64,000 nucleotides of DNA from Pratylenchus scribneri (lineage: Eukaryota > Nematoda > Chromadorea > Rhabditida > Pratylenchidae), in NCBI GenBank assembly GCA_030063045.1, contig JAQSEB010000010.1:744001-808000 (forward strand), given 5' to 3'. The position numbers were made by a program, and so were the translations under genes. This document shows, one piece after another, positions 11,782-23,300 of this stretch (position 1 is its first letter; each line of letters begins with the position of its first letter). Below the pieces are notes generated by a model. It had not been told where the DNA came from. It saw nothing but the letters and a program-made list of their open reading frames with translations, and made no database searches.

Positions 11782-14700
11782 ATGAGTCGTTCTTATTTGC
11801 TTCGGCGACCCAAAGATGACGACGACGATTATGATTATGGCGATCAAGAATTGGTCAAAGCGAAACCAATCGATTCACGAATTACACGAAATTTGGAACC
11901 ATCATATGCGGCGGGGAAGGATTTTGTGAAAGCCAGTCAAAAATCGCAACAGGTTACTACTTTTTAAAAATCCAAAAATAAATAAAAAAAATTCAAAAAA
12001 ATTATAATTAATAATATGGAACATCCCAATTTGTCGCCGTTTAATAACTTATTAAGGTATGAACCAATTAGGATGATTTTGGTATTAAATTAAAGAGAAG
12101 ACTTTTGGCTATCCAAGAAAATTAATTTTTATTTAAATTGGTTCAGAAATGGTGAAATTATGCCTAAAAGACCATTGAAAATTTTGATAATCCATAGTAA
12201 AATTCGTTTTAAATGACTTTTTGGACGCAATTTCATCAATTCTGAACCAATTTAAATAAAATTAATTTCATTAGATAGCCAAAAATCTGCTCTTTAATTT
12301 GATACTAAAATCATCCAAATTGCTTCAATTCTTGATGAGTTATTTTAAAAGGCGACAAATTGGGTAGCAACAAACTTGGGCGAATAAATTTAAAATCTTA
12401 ATTGGAATTAATTTTTTGTGCCCAGGAATTTTATGGAAGTCAACAAATTTTGGGAAGCAATGAAGACAATGCAGCAAAGACCAATTCGACGAGCAGCGCA
12501 TTCCGTGAAATGACCCACGATGAACGGAACAAATTGAGTGCCAGCATTATTAAAGCTGAGATTAAAGGCGACACGGTTCGTTTTTTTTAGTAATGTTAAT
12601 TAGGGGGAGTGGATTTTTTAGGTCAAAAAAATGCAAAAATTGAGGTCTCTTTCGGTGTAAATTTACAAAATAGGTTTCGTGAACACAAAAAGACCACATT
12701 TTTAATGAAATTTCCCTTCAAAAAAGTGCCAAAATAAGTAAAATAGGTCAATTAAGTCAAAAACATGAAATTGCTCAAAAATATTACTTTGTAAAATGTC
12801 ATTAGGGAGCGGATTTTTAAGTGTCAAAAAAATGCCAAAAATGGATGTCGATTTTGTTGTGAAATTTTCCAAAATTAGGTTTCGAAATTCTCAAAAAATA
12901 GATGATTTTGGTTTTCTATGCCATTTTTCTAATGAAATTTTCCTCCAAAAATGTGCCAAATTAGTAAAAATATGTCCAAAAAAATTACGTCAAAAATATG
13001 GAATAAATGTTTAAAAACATTATTTGCTTTTCTTCTCAAATTTGATTCATAAATGGTACAAAAATAGGTCAAAAAAACCTAAAAATTGTTCCCATTTATT
13101 TCATTAAAATATGTTATGTTCAATATTTCCACAGGAACGTGTGAAGAAATTAAAGAGGAAATTGGAAGAAGGAGTTGTGGAAATAACCAAAGGAGAAAGC
13201 AATGAACCATCGAATATAAATGAGAAGAAAAATAAGACGGTGGTTTTAATGGAAATGGATCGGAAAACTGGCCTCGTTGTTCCATCCTCATCAAAGGCAC
13301 ATCGAAATGAGGTAATAATAATAAAAATTTATTATTTAATTTGTCAAAAAAGTAATGCCAAAATAATTATAATGGTTTAAGGAGGGTTTGTCCCAAACAT
13401 TCCCAAACCAAATATTACCAAAATTGGATAGAGCTGGTCAAAACGCATTGAATGGTATATAATTTGGTTATGGTTTGGTCAACAATTAAAGGGTTTTAAA
13501 CGGTTTAAACCACATTTTGGTTTGGTCAACAATTAAAGGGTTTTAAACGGTTTAAACCACATTTCGGTTTTAAACCCTTTTTGGTTTTAAACCAGTTTTG
13601 GTATTAAACCGTTTAAACCGGTTTTTGTTTAATGGTTCAAAACTAAGTTAGAATTGGTTAAACCCAAACCAAATCATTATTAAACGATTCGTCTCGAAGA
13701 GATCTATCGATTGGGTTTAAGGTTTAGGGGTCTAGGACAAACCTTTAAACCGCTATTTCGCCATTTTCAATATTTCCCTTAAAAAATTTAATTTAATTAA
13801 AGGACCAATCAACTTCGGTTGAAAAAAAAGGTCGAAAGGGAACAGTGGAGTCAATTTATGAGAAGCAAATGGACTTGAAGGATATGTTGGCCGAAGAGAA
13901 GAGAACAACCGCCGAAGACCAAATCACAATGTTCTCACGGACAGCAAAGGCAAATATTTTTTATCATTTTTAAAACATTAAAAAAATTGCCAAAAAAATT
14001 TTCAAAAAATTTATGGCCATAAAATAAAAAATTACCCGTTTTTGATACATTTTTTCGCTGTTTTTGGGTAAATTTTTTACAATTTCAAATCAAATTAATG
14101 AATTTCCTTCTCTAATTAATGCACCCCAATCAGGGCCTAAAAAATAATTGCAATTTTACTAAAATTTAAAAGTCAATATTCAATTAAAAATGGAATTAAA
14201 TTTCAAAAATACTGGCCAAAATTTCATTTCACGTTTGCCAAAAAAATAACAAAAATTTAATTTATTTTTTTTTGAAAAATTTTTTCTTTACAAAAAAATT
14301 TTAAAATTATTATTTTTAAATTTTTGAAATTGTTTTCTTCAAATTTTTATTAATTAAATTTAATATTCAAATTCAAGTATAATTTTTAGGTTTGTTCCGA
14401 AACAAAAACCAATGATGATTATGATTTGGACGACAACATGCTCAGCCATCCAAAAAAGAGGAAACATGCAGAAAAGGATGCACAACGGGAAGGGCAGCGA
14501 CAAATTCAAGGTGGGGGAATTTAATGAAAATAAATTTTTCTAAAATTTAAAGAAAAAATTTTCGAAATACAAATTTTTTTAAAAATTTACAAAATATTGG
14601 AAAAAATTTTAATAAAATTTAAACAAAATATTGGAAAAAATATTCGAAAACAAATTTATTAAAAATTTAAAAATATATTAGGAAAAAAATTTTAAAAATA

Positions 14701-17700
14701 TACAAATGAAAAATGCGCGCAAAAATCTTCGGTCTTATTTACAATTTCCTCAAAAATTCTTTACTCCAATTCCTCTCTTCTCAACTTCTAAATCGCAAAT
14801 TGAATTCATGCACTTTTTGAGCCAGCTTCTTTAACATTGTCTTTTCCTCCAAATTCCATCTTGAATTTGTCAATTCTGCTGGTGGATTTGAAGAACGACC
14901 TGAAATTTTTACATTTTGATCAGATTCTTCCACTTTTAATTCTTGATTTATCCTACCTAAATCCTATAAAACTCGCTTAATCCCATTCAATTCAATGGGG
15001 AATTAATTAAAATGGATAATATTTTTGCCATTAAAAAGTGTATACATAATGCCAAAAACAATTATAATGGTTTAAGGAGATTTTGTCCCACACATTCACA
15101 AATCAAATATATCCAAAATTGGATAGAGCTGGTCAAGACGCATTGAATGGAATATAATTTGGTTATAGTTTGGTCAACAATTAAAGGGGTTTAAACGGTT
15201 TAAACCACTTTTTGGTTTTTGGTTCAAAACCAAGAATTGGTTAAACCTAAACCAAAGCATTATCTATCGATTAGTTATAAATTTTTTGGGTCAGAACTAT
15301 TAGAATCTTTTCGGTAAATTAAATAATTTCTCCCATAAAAATATTACTATAAATTTTACCTTTTCCTGCATTTTCCGCCACTTTTCTATTATTATTGCTC
15401 TCGGGCCTTCTATTTTCCGTTCCTTCCACCTTTTTTGGTGATGATCCCTGCGCCTTTCCATCATTATTTTCATTAGCCGAAAGTAGAAAATCTTTGCCCT
15501 CATTTCCATCAAATTCGAATGGTTGTTCCTCCTCCTCATTTTCGGCCGATGTTCGGCATCGAATCTTTTCATAATATGTTGCCTTCCGGAATGGTCTCAT
15601 CAATCGTGGATTATCCAATTGGGTTTCCACCAACAATTCACAAAAACCCATTCCATTTTCCTGCAAAGAGTTTATCACAAAACAAATCATTTCAATACCC
15701 AAGGGCCAAGACCATTCTTTTAGCCATACCTCAAGAAGGAAAGAACCAATTCAGGAAGGCGATATGCCATTGAAAGCCCGTCCAAAGTGGCTTTTCTAAT
15801 TTGTTTGAAAAATGTTAAAACATTTGTAAATTAAGCGGCTTTTCCTCCAATAAACATATTCGGATTTATTACATTCAAAGACGTGTAACTTTTTTAAAGG
15901 CTGAATTTTCTTAAATTTAAATAGGCCACTTTGTAGAGGACACTTTGGGGTTTGGGCTTTCTAATAATATATCGCGTTCCTGAATTGGTCATTTTTTTAT
16001 TGAACATAAATGCAAAAATGACCCAGACTATCTCCCTTCCGAGTTTACCATTCCCCTTCCCAAACAAACCTTTTTATCCAACGATTCAAAATAGTTCATT
16101 GCTTTGCAACGGGGGGTGTCCAAACAATGTTGAAGGCAAACCGAATGTTCACGAACAGATTTAGTTGCGATCATTTCGCCAAAATATACATAACCGGGTA
16201 TGGCCATGCTCTCCAATCCAAAAGGACAATCTGACGAATGAAACAGCAATTAGTTAGAATTAACCTTTAGATTAGGGCTAGGTTTAAGTAATTATTAGGG
16301 TTGTTTATAAAGAAAAGCTTATTAAAAATTCGAACCACGAGTCCCAGAAGAACAGGCGGAATTATTAAAATCAGAACAGGCGGAATTATTAAAATCAGAA
16401 CAGGCGGAATTATTAAAATCAGAACAGGCGGACTTATTAAAATCAGAACAGGCGGAATTATTAAAATCAGAACAGGCGGAATTATTAAAATCAGAACAGG
16501 CGGAATTATTCTAATCAGAACAGGCGGAATTATTAAAATCAGAACAGGCGTAATTATTCTAACCAGGCGGAATAAAAATCAGAACATGCTTAATTAAATC
16601 AGAATATTTAACAAAAAAAGAAGATACTGAGCATGACAATATTACTAAATAATCCCCATCACCTGATTCATCGTAAACAATATCGTAGAATGGCGGATTC
16701 TGGGGCGGATTCAAATGGGCACGTAAATCACCGAACCTAATCACAAAAATTAGAGGGAATAAAAATACGCAACAATAAATTAATTTACCATTCAGTCGTG
16801 CAAAGAACATTTTCGGCTGTGTAAAATGCCAATAAAATTGGAAAATTTATTTTCATATTTATGCTACAAAAAATTGAAATTAAAATATGGATTTTTGCTA
16901 CATTTTTGGTCTAATTTAAATGCCAAAAATTGAAATAGAATATTTTTGCCCCAAAAAAAAGGAAATTAAAACAATGGATTGTACATTTTTGGGGAAAGAA
17001 AATAGGAGAGTTTTACTGCAAATAAAGGAAATTAAACAATCGATTTTGGTACAATATTGGCATAGAATGCCAACGGAATTAGAATATTTTTACTACTTAA
17101 AAATAAAGGAAATAAAAATAAATGTTTTGGAGAATTTTCTCAAAATTCCAATAATAGAATTAGAATATTTATTGCCATTTTTATGTGAAAAATATAAAAT
17201 AAATGGATTTTGTGGTAAATAATTACGCGCGCTAATTTCCGCAATAGGAGATTGTGGTGGGGGCGGGGGGGGGGGGGAAGCGAATCAAAGTCCATTCCTA
17301 AACACATCTGTGGGGCTGAACGTGAACGTATGTGCTTCGAATGCGCGACAATGTTTTTATGATTTGATGATGCACTTTTTGTGGTGGTAGGCGGACGGAC
17401 TGGCGAAGACGAAGAGGTTGGGGTTGAGGCTACTCAAACCGCAAAGGAAAGGTGGAAGAAGGGGTTGGGCGCACTTCTCGCGCATCCAATACGGCGAAGT
17501 ACGAACGAAAATTATTTTGCTGAACACGCAACCATCCCCCTTCTACTCCTTCTCCTTAAGAAAATTGCCCACTTCTTCTTGGGTTATGATGGAATTGTGT
17601 GTGAAAAAGGAGCCCAGAAAAAACTTCCAATTCTATTTCTATCTGAAAACTTATTCATCAACAAAATTTTCCTTCCTTTTTTATCATCAAATTTCATCTT

Positions 17701-20700
17701 ATTAAATTTTCGATTTGCCCAATCATTTGACTCATATCAAAGTGCTTTGATGGAAAATGAAAAAAATAAAAAGATAATATGAAAGATAATTAATTTTTGA
17801 TAAAAATTGAAAAATTTTTGGGGAATGGAAATTGGAAATATGGAAAAGGATGACCCTTGGCCCATAGACATAGACACCAAGTATTTGCAAAATGGCAAAA
17901 TTCAATACCAGGGTCGTTCTTTTGGTCTTATCTTAAGAAGGAAGCAATCAATTCCGGAAGGCGATATGCCATTTCAAAGACCTAAATGTCCTCTAAAAAG
18001 TGGCCAATCTAATTGTTTTTTGAAATGTTAAAACAATTTGTAAAATAAGCGGCTTTTCCTCCAAACAAGCAAATTTGGGTTTATTCCACTCAAAGACATG
18101 TAAATTTTTTAAAGCCTGGATTTTATAAAATTTAAATTAGGCCACTTTGTAGAGGACACTTTGGGCTTTCCAATAGTCTATCGCCTTCAAAATTGCTTGT
18201 TCTTTCGATGAACTATATACAAAAGATTGTGCCAGGTACTGAAACTTCTCATACCATGTCATTTGGTCTTCGAAACTTAATGAGCACAACGCAAAATTAA
18301 AATTAGATAGTAAATAAGTAGAAAAATGCAGGTAAACAGCGGAAAACATTCCTCCATATTCTCCTTCCACCCACCCACCAAATTTACTTGCGTCAATGCC
18401 ATTTGCCCAAATGCGGGTTGGAGTTGTTGTTTTGTTGATTTGATGTGAAGAAGAAGACAAATTTGGTAGGGCGATCAGCGATAAATTTGGTCTTGGGACT
18501 TGGGGGAGGTTGTGCTGAGCGATAAATTTGTGGTCTTTGCGCACGACAAAAATGTCCTCCCCCTCTAACTAGAATAGAAATCAATCATTTTGGATGATTA
18601 ATCATTCTAATAAAAATTCCAATGAAATAAAAAATGATATTAATTTACACAAAAAAAATTAAGTAGCTAATTTTAAAAGGCCATCTAACTTGACAATAAG
18701 GAAGAAGTGGGGCTTAAGATAGGGCTTGAAGCATTGAAAACTTAAAGAACTGTATAATTTGGACAATTTTCGATTTTTTAACACGAAAGTTTTATGAAAA
18801 TTAATTCTTTTTACTTTTTATTTATGCAAATTAATTCACTTTTCAAATTTGCTTATTTCATTCAGAGCACAAATTCCTGGAGCGTACACTGGATTCATGC
18901 CAAAAATGTTTGCAAAGTCATTCCATTGAGAAGCATGCAATTGTGGCCACTGGCTTAAAGGTCAAAATTCATTCAATTTTAATATCCAAAGTAGCAATTT
19001 TTTGGGAATCCATTATCCGAAATCCTTACCATTTTTTAATTAAATTTTGTCATCAAATTTTATGTTAGTTTCTTATTCTTACCCCGTTTTTTGGTTCGTA
19101 TTACTGTGTATTTCGTCTAGAATTATACTGTAGATTGTTTCCGAAAAAAACCCCTGAACGGGGGTTTGAACCCAAGACCCCAAATTTTGCAAAAAGGTGA
19201 AAGTTTTTCTTGTTTCGGTCGAAAATTTTCAAAAACAAAATTTTAGGTCAAAAATTTTCAAAATTTAAGTCGTAAATTTTCAAAAAAAAATTAGGTCGAA
19301 AATTTTCAAAAAAAAAATTAGGCCGAAAATTTTCAAAAAAGGTCGAAAATTTTCAAAAAATTTTAGGTCCAAGAATTTCAAAAAAATTTTAGGTCGAATC
19401 GAAAATTTTCAAAAATTTTATTTTGATGGGAAATTTTCAAATTTTTAGTCTCGAAATTTTCAAAAAAAAAATTTTAATTCAAAAATTTTCAAAAAAATCT
19501 CAATGACCAGCCAGATTTTCCTTTTACGTGCCACTTATTTGTCTCCCAAAATCGACTTATTTTTGCACCAAATTTTTCCCTCTCCCAAAATCGACTTATT
19601 TTTGCACCAAATTTTCACCTCTCCCAAAATCGACTTGTTTTTGCACCAAATTGGGCGGAAATTTGAATTTTCACATTTACTTCCTCTTTTCTCTACTCAA
19701 ATCTAATACGGAAAAGCTTAATTGTCCCTCAAAATGGGCTCGAGTCCTGTCTTAGGCTGTTTTTCTTCCGGCTTCGCGAGATTCCAATGCTCCGAGCCCC
19801 TAATCCTAAGCCCCTAGCCCCTAAATCCCATGCCGACCATAACCCTACCCTAAGCCCCTAGCCCCTAAATCCCATGCCGACCATAACCCTAATCCCTAGC
19901 CCCTAACTAGACTTATCCGGCTTAATTCCCCTATATCCATCTTAATCCCTATATCCACCTAAATCCCCCTATATCCGGCTAAATCCCGCGCACTTTCCGG
20001 GCCTCTATTATACTTCACCGACTTTCTAGTGGCCTTCCCAGCCATTTCCAATCCATTTCTATGCTTAATCCCCCTATATCCACCTTAATCCCCCTATATC
20101 CACATTAATCCCCCTATATCCGGCATAATCCCGAGCACCTCCTTTTTGACTTCCGCGTACCCCATGAATGTCCCAAAATCGTTTTATATTATTTACAACG
20201 TGAAAAACAAATTCCCCCGATTTGGTGCAAAAACAAGTCGATTTTGGGAGAGGTGAAAATTTGGTGCAAAAATAAGTCGATTTTGGGAGAGGGAAAAATT
20301 TGGTGCAAAAATAAGTCGATTTTGGGAGACAAATAAGTTTTTCCGTTTCCTTTTCCAATTAATTTAAAAAAAATTTAATTCCGTAGACATATTTGGCCGT
20401 GGTCAATTGGGATGGCCTCTCGCCCGACCATTGTTACATTGCCCCAATGGAGCATTATGCGAACAGTGTTGTGCTGGACGAGGACATTTGGGAGGAAATG
20501 CGACTTTGGCAGAAGGGACTGATGGCAATGTGGCGGGATGATGAGGACCAGGATTGTGTTTTCTTTGAAAATGCCCGATATGTGCGCGAACAGCGGCACA
20601 TGACCATTGAATGTAAAATATTTTAAATAATTGAATAAGAGAAAAAATAAATAATTTATAAATAAAATCATCAATTTTACTCAAAATCAATTAAATTTAA

Positions 20701-22780
20701 AAATAATTAAATAATAGAATTAATTTACCCATAAAATCATGGAATTTATTTAAATTAATTGGATATGACATATGAGAAAATATTAATTTACCCATTGAAA
20801 TTTTGTATTTACTTAATAATTCATAAATTAATTAAATAAGGCAAATAATTTTTCCATAAAATCAGCGAATTTATCCAAAAAAAAATCATTGAATTTACCC
20901 ATATTTACTCAGAATTAAATATTTATTAAATAATAATTTTAGAATTAAATTAATAGGTAGTTATTAATTAAATAAGAGAAATTAACTTATCCATAAAATC
21001 ATTGAAATTTACTCAAAATTTTTCGACTTCGAAATCGATTTTTTCACGCCATAAAACTTAATCATAACAAAATATTCCAACCTTTAGGCCAGATAGAGCT
21101 TAAAATTGAGGCCGATTTGGCCAAATTTTTAAGGCCTCAAAATGTCGAATTTTTTGGCACATAAATTTACGGGTAAATTCCAATGATTTTATGCCGGTGA
21201 ATTAATTGGCATCCAATTTAATAATTTATTTAAAAATAATCTATTTATTCCAATTCCATTTCCAGGTGTCCCGCTGCCGAGAGAAATTGGCGACATGGCT
21301 CCTATCTATTTTAAGGCAAGAATTCCATTCAAAATTATTCATTAAATTATAATCTTCTAATCATTATTAGGGAATGGATTTTTTTTTGATATCAATATTT
21401 CGGCATATTTTATTTTTTGGCAATTTTAATAAATATTTTGAAGATTTTCGAAGAATTCATTAAATTTTAGGATTTTTTGAAAACTAGATAAAAAATTTTT
21501 GAAACCAGATAAAAAATTTTTTGAAAATTTTTGAAAACCAGAAAAATTTTTTGAAAATTTTTGAAAACCAGAAAAAAATTTTGAAAACCAGATAAAATTT
21601 TTGGAAAATGAATTTTTCAAAATTTTTTGATAAAATTTTCGAAATTTGTATTTTTGATTTCGACTAATGAAAAAATTTTGATAAAATTTTAAAATTTTTT
21701 TATCAATATTTTTCGAGATTCTATATCAATAAAAATCCATTCCATAAATTTCTTCTTTTTAAAGAAGGCAATTTTGGAATCGGAAAAGGAATGGAGTGAC
21801 AACAAAAAGTTGATTGATTTGGCCAAGGAACAGAGGCCGTGGGTTCGAGGCTCAATTCCAAAAGGATTTGCATATTTTTCCATCAATTTTGGCCTTCAAC
21901 CCGGTTATGCGCACATCATTGAGGATGAGCAGAATTTTCCGGCCAATTTTGCACATGTAAAAATCCGTTTTTATTAATATTTAAAAATATTTTTTATTAA
22001 ATTTTTAAATTTTTTTTTAATTTCCAATTTTTTATCAAAATACATTTTTAATTCAATTTAATTTTAATTATTTTCAAATTTAATTTTAAAATTTTTTTTC
22101 AAAATTTTTTACAGAATGAAAAATAGTTTTTTTTTCCTATTCATTTAAATTGCAAATTTTTAATTATTTTTTTTTGCCTTTTAAATTTTAAAATTAAAAA
22201 CGCATTTTAAAAATATTTAATTTAAAATATCGTAATCCCCTATAGTAACCCCGGGGTTCCTAATTTTCATAGACCCTCCGCGAGTGGCAACTTTTCTGAA
22301 TTTTTTTTTGAAACAAAAAATGCATTATTTCGGCCTAATATTTCACCTAAAAATTGGTTATTTTTTTGACATCAAATTTTCCAAGTGTGAGGGGGTTACA
22401 AATAGAGGATTCACGGTATTTAAAATTAATTTAAATATTATTTTTTTTTCGTCATTTTTCAATACTTTTTTTCCCAATGTTTTTTTGCAAAATTAAATAC
22501 TATTCATTTTTAATATTTATATTCACTTCCTTCCTTTCTTATAATTATTAATTTGTGCATTTTTTTGTAGGAAATAATTGGCGGCATGCTCGATTTGCAT
22601 CATCGCCATTGGAAGAAGCCAAAACCACAAACATTCAGCGAAATCAAAGAGAAACGGACGCAGCTTCGACAGAAATGGGCAAAATATGATTGTACCGAAA
22701 TTGTGAAAAATGGAATAAAAGGTGGCCAAAATGACGGAGGGGACGAAGAAGAAGAAATTAATGAAGAGGAAGAAGAATGA
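11782..22780 (+). CDS. cwf19l2: CWF19-like protein 2 (spliceosome / lariat debranching-associated factor)
   Basis: Ten exons: 11782-11952, 12426-12575, 13135-13311, 13803-13949, 14390-14510, 18866-18960, 20387-20612, 21266-21315, 21765-21956, 22571-22780. They give 1539 nt, 512 residues. The N-terminal part is charged. The C-terminal half matches both CWF19L domains: C-x2-C (CQKC) with [11 protein letters not shown], a HIT-like core ([26 protein letters not shown]), then [20 protein letters not shown] and [19 protein letters not shown] ending in an acidic tail. The family associates with late spliceosomes and the debranching enzyme DBR1. Introns 4 and 8 start with GC rather than GT. Intron 5 (14511-18865) contains another gene on the opposite strand. 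Confidence 0.93.
12030..12365. repeat. Foldback element family C, copy 2 (CWF19L2 intron 1)
   Basis: Left arm TTGTCGCCGTTTAATAACTT..AAATTAAAGAGAAGACTTTT; right arm CTGCTCTTTAATTTGATACT..GATGAGTTATTTTAAAAGGC. The two arms are inverted relatives, about 330 bp in all. Confidence 0.85.
12595..13060. repeat. Dispersed repeat family G, two adjacent copies (CWF19L2 intron 2)
   Basis: Two similar segments each read GGGAGYGGATTTTT, then AAAAAAATGC, then GTGAAATTTACCAAAATAG-like words, then AAAAGTGCCAAA and CAAAAACATGAAA. Related copies occur near 40060-40440 and, inverted, near 44190-44470. Confidence 0.65.
13381..13760. repeat. Foldback element family A, copy 2 (CWF19L2 intron 3)
   Basis: Begins GGAGGGTTTGTCCCAAACAT and ends with ATCTATCGATTGGGTTTAAG..GGACAAACCTTTAAACC. 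The interior is built of palindromic GGTTTAAACCG-type words. Confidence 0.85.
14781..16810 (-). CDS. Secreted PAN/Apple-domain protein nested in a CWF19L2 intron
   Basis: Four exons on the minus strand: 16810-16663, 16230-16070, 15660-15360, 14899-14781, together 729 nt, 242 residues, all phases consistent. It starts with a hydrophobic leader ([15 protein letters not shown]), then an acidic stretch, then one PAN/Apple module: [45 protein letters not shown], ending YEKIRC. The spacing of cysteines (DC..C-x3-C-x5-C..C..C) is that of PAN_1 domains, which bind proteins or sugars outside the cell. The C-terminal third is acidic and basic low-complexity sequence. The whole gene lies inside intron 5 of CWF19L2 on the other strand. 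Its target is unknown. Confidence 0.82.
15060..15308. repeat. Foldback element family A, copy 3
   Basis: TTTTGTCCCACACATTCACA, GATAGAGCTGGTCAAGACGC and GTTTAAACGGTTTAAACC are present. It lies in the last intron of the PAN gene, which is also CWF19L2 intron 5. Confidence 0.8.
15707..15995. repeat. Foldback element family B, copy 6 (PAN gene intron 2)
   Basis: Inverted copy with GGAAGGCGATATGCCATTGA at the left and a right arm GTAGAGGACACTTTGGG..ATATCGCGTTCCTGAATTGG. Centre ACATTCAAAGACGTGTAACT. Confidence 0.75.
16341..16590. repeat. 24-bp minisatellite (AGGCGGAATTATTAAAATCA+GAAC)
   Basis: About ten near-identical units in intron 1 of the PAN gene (CWF19L2 intron 5). Because 24 is a multiple of three, an open frame runs through it on the plus strand; it has no domain or start context and is not a gene. 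The same unit in reverse orientation forms the array at 28.6-29.0 kb. Confidence 0.92.
16811..18865. other. Remainder of CWF19L2 intron 5, upstream of the PAN gene
   Basis: About 2 kb. Possible promoter region for the PAN gene, including a GC-richer segment near 17225-17530 with a G-run at 17256-17278. A family-B foldback element occupies about 17909-18190. Open frames at 17381-17782 and, on minus, 18137-18544 show no domain, and the latter overlaps the repeat; I do not call them. Confidence 0.5.
17909..18190. repeat. Foldback element family B, copy 7
   Basis: Inverted orientation: GGAAGGCGATATGCCATTTC at the left, centre CCACTCAAAGACATGTAAAT, right arm GTAGAGGACACTTTGGGCTT. Confidence 0.8.
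19070..19520. repeat. tRNA-like (SINE-type) fragment and TTTTCAAAAA-rich array
   Basis: A box-B-like GGGTTTGAACCCAAGACCC lies at about 19162. It is followed by about ten loose units of GGTCGAAAATTTTCAAAAA. The same order (TTCGAATTACTGTA, then a TTCGAACCC word, then AAAATTTTCAAAA) recurs near 29940, 38760, 42410 and 49010. Confidence 0.6.
19522..20340. mobile_element. Foldback element with triplicated arms and CCCTAA-like core (CWF19L2 intron 6)
   Basis: The left arm has three copies of a 36-bp unit CTCCCAAAATCGACTTATTT+TTGCACCAA (19540-19655). The right arm has three inverted copies, TTGGTGCAAAAATAAGTCGA (20221-20335), and the outermost TTATTTGTCTCCC / GGGAGACAAATAA match. The core has tandem TAAGCCCCTAGCCCCTAAAT and AATCCCCCTATATCCACCTT units. 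No open frame for a transposase. The core resembles that of the element at 42661-42992. Confidence 0.85.
21367..21748. repeat. Foldback element family H, copy 1 (CWF19L2 intron 8)
   Basis: Begins AGGGAATGGATTTTTTTTTG with ATATCAATATTTC and ends ATATCAATAAAAATCCATTC. The arms are inverted relatives; the middle is an AT-rich TTTTTGAAAACCAGAAAAA array. Compare 33838-34275 and 43469-44006. Confidence 0.7.
22230..22430. repeat. CCCCGGGG-centred element, partial (CWF19L2 intron 9)
   Basis: Contains GTAACCCCGGGGTTCCTAAT and ends AATAGAGGATTCACGGTAT. Related elements occur near 24280-24395, 29384-29645 and 31680-31770 with TACCGTA-type ends. Confidence 0.5.
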
Positions 22781-22960
22781 ACAAATTTGAGGACGTCAAT
22801 GGCCGGATATTAATGATAAAAAAATTGAAAAAAAAATAAACCGATTAAATGAGTAGAATTTATTTGCTAATTTTTAATGTGCTATGTTGGAAGGCGGCGG
22901 ATGATTTCATTTTGGGCCGAAACGAAATGTACCGTAGCCAATTGACGCATCAACGTCAAC

Positions 22961-23300
22961 CAGGGCTGCCAGAATGTACCCCTACGGGGGGCATTTGCCC
23001 CCTTTTTGAGATTTTGCCCCCTTTTGTGCCCCCCAAGCCAAGATGCCCCCCAAATGCCCCCTTTTTAAAATTTTGTCATTTTTTCCCTTTTTTATTATTT
23101 TTTGGTCTAATTTTTCGCTGCGCGGCAAATTTTTGGTCTAATTTTTCGCTGCGCGGCCATTATTGACAAAAATTTTTGCATTTTTGGCACTTTTTAAAAC
23201 TGCCACCCAAAATGCCCCCTTTTTTCATAAAATTGCCCCCCAAATGCCCCCCTTTTTTTACGAAATGCCCCCAAAACTGAAAAACCATCTGGCAGCCCTG
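22961..23300. mobile_element. Non-autonomous hAT-like element, 340 bp
   Basis: Terminal inverted repeats CAGGGCTGCCAGA (22961) and TCTGGCAGCCCTG (ends 23300). It is flanked by an exact 8-bp target duplication ACGTCAAC at 22953-22960 and 23301-23308. An 8-bp duplication with CAGGG ends is the hallmark of hAT transposons. The interior is rich in TTTGCCCCCC-like words and encodes no transposase. Confidence 0.93.

Noticed and set aside
16301..16597. Plus-strand open frame with repeated IKIRTGGI
   Set aside because: Product of a 24-bp array whose length is a multiple of three; lies in an intron.
17381..17782. 133-residue plus-strand open frame in CWF19L2 intron 5
   Set aside because: Second half is AT-rich low-complexity, no domain, and not in phase with flanking exons.
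22849..23166. 105-residue plus-strand open frame
   Set aside because: Runs from a degenerate tandem unit into the hAT-like element; no domain.
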